Shown here: positions 49,672 to 51,232 of the stretch, piece after piece
How positions within the stretch are numbered: position 1 is the first letter of the stretch
Layout of the letters: each line of letters starts with the position of its first letter
Origin: an uncultured Lysobacterales bacterium
Lineage (GTDB): Bacteria; Pseudomonadota; Gammaproteobacteria; Xanthomonadales; Xanthomonadaceae
Assembly (NCBI GenBank): GCA_946886865.1
Contig: CAMPJI010000008.1
Location: forward strand, 1-51,232
DNA length: 51,232 nucleotides
Reading direction: 5' to 3'
Notes under the pieces: model-generated
The model's input: only the letters and a program-made list of their open reading frames with translations
Database searches by the model: none
Told to the model about the DNA's origin: nothing
Program-made: the position numbers and the translations under genes

Positions 49672-51120
49672 ATGTCCGCATCGAACCTGCCGTCCGCGCC
49701 CCGGACCCTGCTCGCCCTGTCGTTGGCCGCCGCGTTCGGGGGCTTTGCCGCCACCGCCGTGCGCGACGCCCTGCACACCCCGGCCAGCGCGTCCCCTGCC
49801 GCCATCGCCGCGCCCACCGTGGCGGCCCTGCCCAACGCGGTGGACGGCCAGCCGATGCCGTCGCTGGCACCGATGCTGGCGCGGGTGACGCCGGCGGTGG
49901 TCAGCGTGCACACCAAGCAGGTGGTGCAGATCCGCAACCCGTTCGCCAACGACCCGATGTTCCGCCGGCTGTTCCCCAACGTGCCGCAGGAGCGCATCAA
50001 CGAGTCGCTCGGCTCGGGCGTGGTGGTGGACGCGGCCAACGGCTACGTGCTGACCAACCACCACGTCATCGAAAACGCCGACGAGGTGTCGGTGACGCTC
50101 AGCGACGGCCGCACGCTGCCGGCCGAGTTCGTCGGCTCCGACCCCGACACCGACATCGCGGTGATGCGCATCGAGGCCGACAACCTGCAGGCGCTGCCGC
50201 TGGCCGACTCCGAAGCGCTGCGCGTGGGCGACTTCGTGGTGGCGGTGGGCAACCCGTTCGGCCTGAGCCAGACGGTGACCAGCGGCATCGTGTCCGCGGT
50301 GGGGCGCTCGGGCATCCGCGGGCTGGGCTACCAGGACTTCATCCAGACCGATGCCTCGATCAACCCGGGCAACTCCGGCGGCGCGCTGGTCAACCTGGCC
50401 GGGCAGCTGGTCGGCATCAACACCGCCAGCTTCAACCCGCGCGGGTCGATGGCGGGCAACATCGGCCTGAGCTTCGCCATCCCCACCCGCCTGGCGCGCG
50501 AGGTGATGACCCAGCTGATCGCCACCGGCGAGGTGCGACGCGGCACGCTGGGGCTGGACACGCAGGCGGTGGACGCGCGTCTGGCACAGGCGCTGGAACT
50601 GGGCGAGGCGCGCGGTGCGGTGGTAACGCGCGTATACGAGGGCTCGGCCGCGGCGCAGGCGGGCGTGCAGCGGGGCGATGTGATCGTCTCGGCCAATGGC
50701 CAGCGCATCGACGACCCGGCGGCGCTGCGCAACTTCGAAGGCCTGCAGCCGGTGGGCAGCGCCATCGCCCTGGCGGTGCGCCGCGACGGCCGCCCGCTGC
50801 AGCTGACCACCACCCTGCGCGAGCAGCCGCGCACCGTGGCGGGTGCGCAGATCGACCCGCGCCTGGCCGGGGCCACCATCGCCGAGCTGCCCGAACGGCT
50901 GCGGCAGTCCGGCCGCGTGGCCGGGGTGTGGGTGGAGTCGGTCGCGGAAGGCTCGCGCGCGGCGCGCAGCGGGCTGATGCCCAACGACGTGATCGTCGCC
51001 TCCAGCGCGGGGGAGTTCGACGACCTGCCCGGCTTCCGCGCTGGCTTCACACAGGCTCCCGCACAGTTGGTGCTGCGCATCATGCGCGGCAGTCGCCAGG
51101 GGGTACTGCAGATGCAGTGA
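49672..51120 (+). CDS. Do-family periplasmic serine protease (DegP/DegQ type)
   Basis: 482 aa envelope quality-control protease. A signal peptide (residues ~1-27) is followed by a trypsin-like domain with the triad His131 (L-T-N-H-H-V-I-E-N), Asp161 (D-P-D-T-D-I-A-V) and Ser235 (N-P-G-N-S-G-G-A-L). Two PDZ domains follow (about 285-370 and 390-482), with R-G-T-L-G-L-D and L-M-P-N-D-V-I-V. The L-A loop R-N-P-F-A-N-D-P is short, closer to DegQ/MucD than DegP. It is divergent from nrdJa, sharing the intergenic region. Confidence 0.95.
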   Translation: MSASNLPSAPRTLLALSLAAAFGGFAATAVRDALHTPASASPAAIAAPTVAALPNAVDGQPMPSLAPMLARVTPAVVSVHTKQVVQIRNPFANDPMFRRLFPNVPQERINESLGSGVVVDAANGYVLTNHHVIENADEVSVTLSDGRTLPAEFVGSDPDTDIAVMRIEADNLQALPLADSEALRVGDFVVAVGNPFGLSQTVTSGIVSAVGRSGIRGLGYQDFIQTDASINPGNSGGALVNLAGQLVGINTASFNPRGSMAGNIGLSFAIPTRLAREVMTQLIATGEVRRGTLGLDTQAVDARLAQALELGEARGAVVTRVYEGSAAAQAGVQRGDVIVSANGQRIDDPAALRNFEGLQPVGSAIALAVRRDGRPLQLTTTLREQPRTVAGAQIDPRLAGATIAELPERLRQSGRVAGVWVESVAEGSRAARSGLMPNDVIVASSAGEFDDLPGFRAGFTQAPAQLVLRIMRGSRQGVLQMQ

Positions 51121-51187
51121 TCTCCCACCCGCGGACCTCCCGCGGGGCCGGCCGCCACCCCACCCCCGAATCGCAGGCGATCCGCCC

Positions 51188-51232
51188 ATGTCCCCCACCT
51201 CGACCGATGCCGTCAAGAGCAACCTCGGTGAC
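51188..51232 (+). CDS. Start of a gene cut by the window end
   Basis: ATG at 51188 opens M-S-P-T-S-T-D-A-V-K-S-N-L-G-D and runs off the window. It follows the protease gene by 67 nt on the same strand, after a weak GCAGG upstream. Fifteen residues are too few to identify the product. Confidence 0.4.
   Translation, partial: MSPTSTDAVKSNLGD

Overview
The window is a GC-rich (roughly 70%) gammaproteobacterial chromosome segment. Gene content and order point to the Xanthomonadaceae/Lysobacteraceae (Luteimonas/Lysobacter-like): a PepSY protein upstream of phoP-phoQ, a DUF3247 Sm-like protein, a split B12-dependent ribonucleotide reductase (NrdJa/NrdJb), a histone-H1-like Lys/Ala protein, and 'GTAGGAGCG' REP-like elements. 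This placement rests on recognised protein families, not on a database search. About 62 protein genes are called. No tRNA, rRNA, CRISPR array or complete insertion sequence was seen.

Layout. 0.1-4.8 kb: secreted GDSL esterase, glutathione S-transferase, an ECF sigma factor coupled to a membrane regulator, an M23 peptidase. 4.9-8.4 kb: a complete two-gene NHEJ system (Ku, LigD). 8.4-13.2 kb: small proteins, a DAK2-DegV fusion resembling a one-chain fatty-acid kinase, and MtfA peptidase. 13.2-15.9 kb: PepSY-phoP-phoQ. 16.0-20.1 kb: six closely packed minus-strand genes (two secreted proteins, GFA protein, GNAT, dusA, ctlX). 20-36 kb: many secreted proteins and lipoproteins (EF-hand proteins, aldose-sugar dehydrogenase, AmiD amidase, M15 peptidase), Hsp20, an APC permease coupled to a lipoprotein methyltransferase, apt, and a thioredoxin preceded by a tiny Cys ORF. 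36-40.7 kb: L,D-transpeptidase, CPA2 antiporter, an ECF sigma factor with a membrane tail, a lipoprotein, DUF1456.

40.8-45.0 kb is an accessory patch. Base composition drops, at least four repeat families occur, and the genes are a 67-residue orphan, two membrane proteins and an AIPR-family protein with an N-terminal PD-(D/E)xK-like motif, a probable horizontally acquired defence gene. Core genome resumes at 45.0 kb with nrdJb, an H1-like gene and nrdJa, with a promoter and NrdR-box-like palindrome upstream, then a Do-family periplasmic protease.

Themes are envelope maintenance and stress sensing, and DNA repair and precursor supply. The best candidates for undescribed biology are an A9 tract in nrdJb that would truncate the protein just before its Cys-rich tail after slippage in either direction, the DAK2-DegV fusion, the membrane-tailed sigma factor, the AIPR island, and nested REP elements whose hairpins covary.
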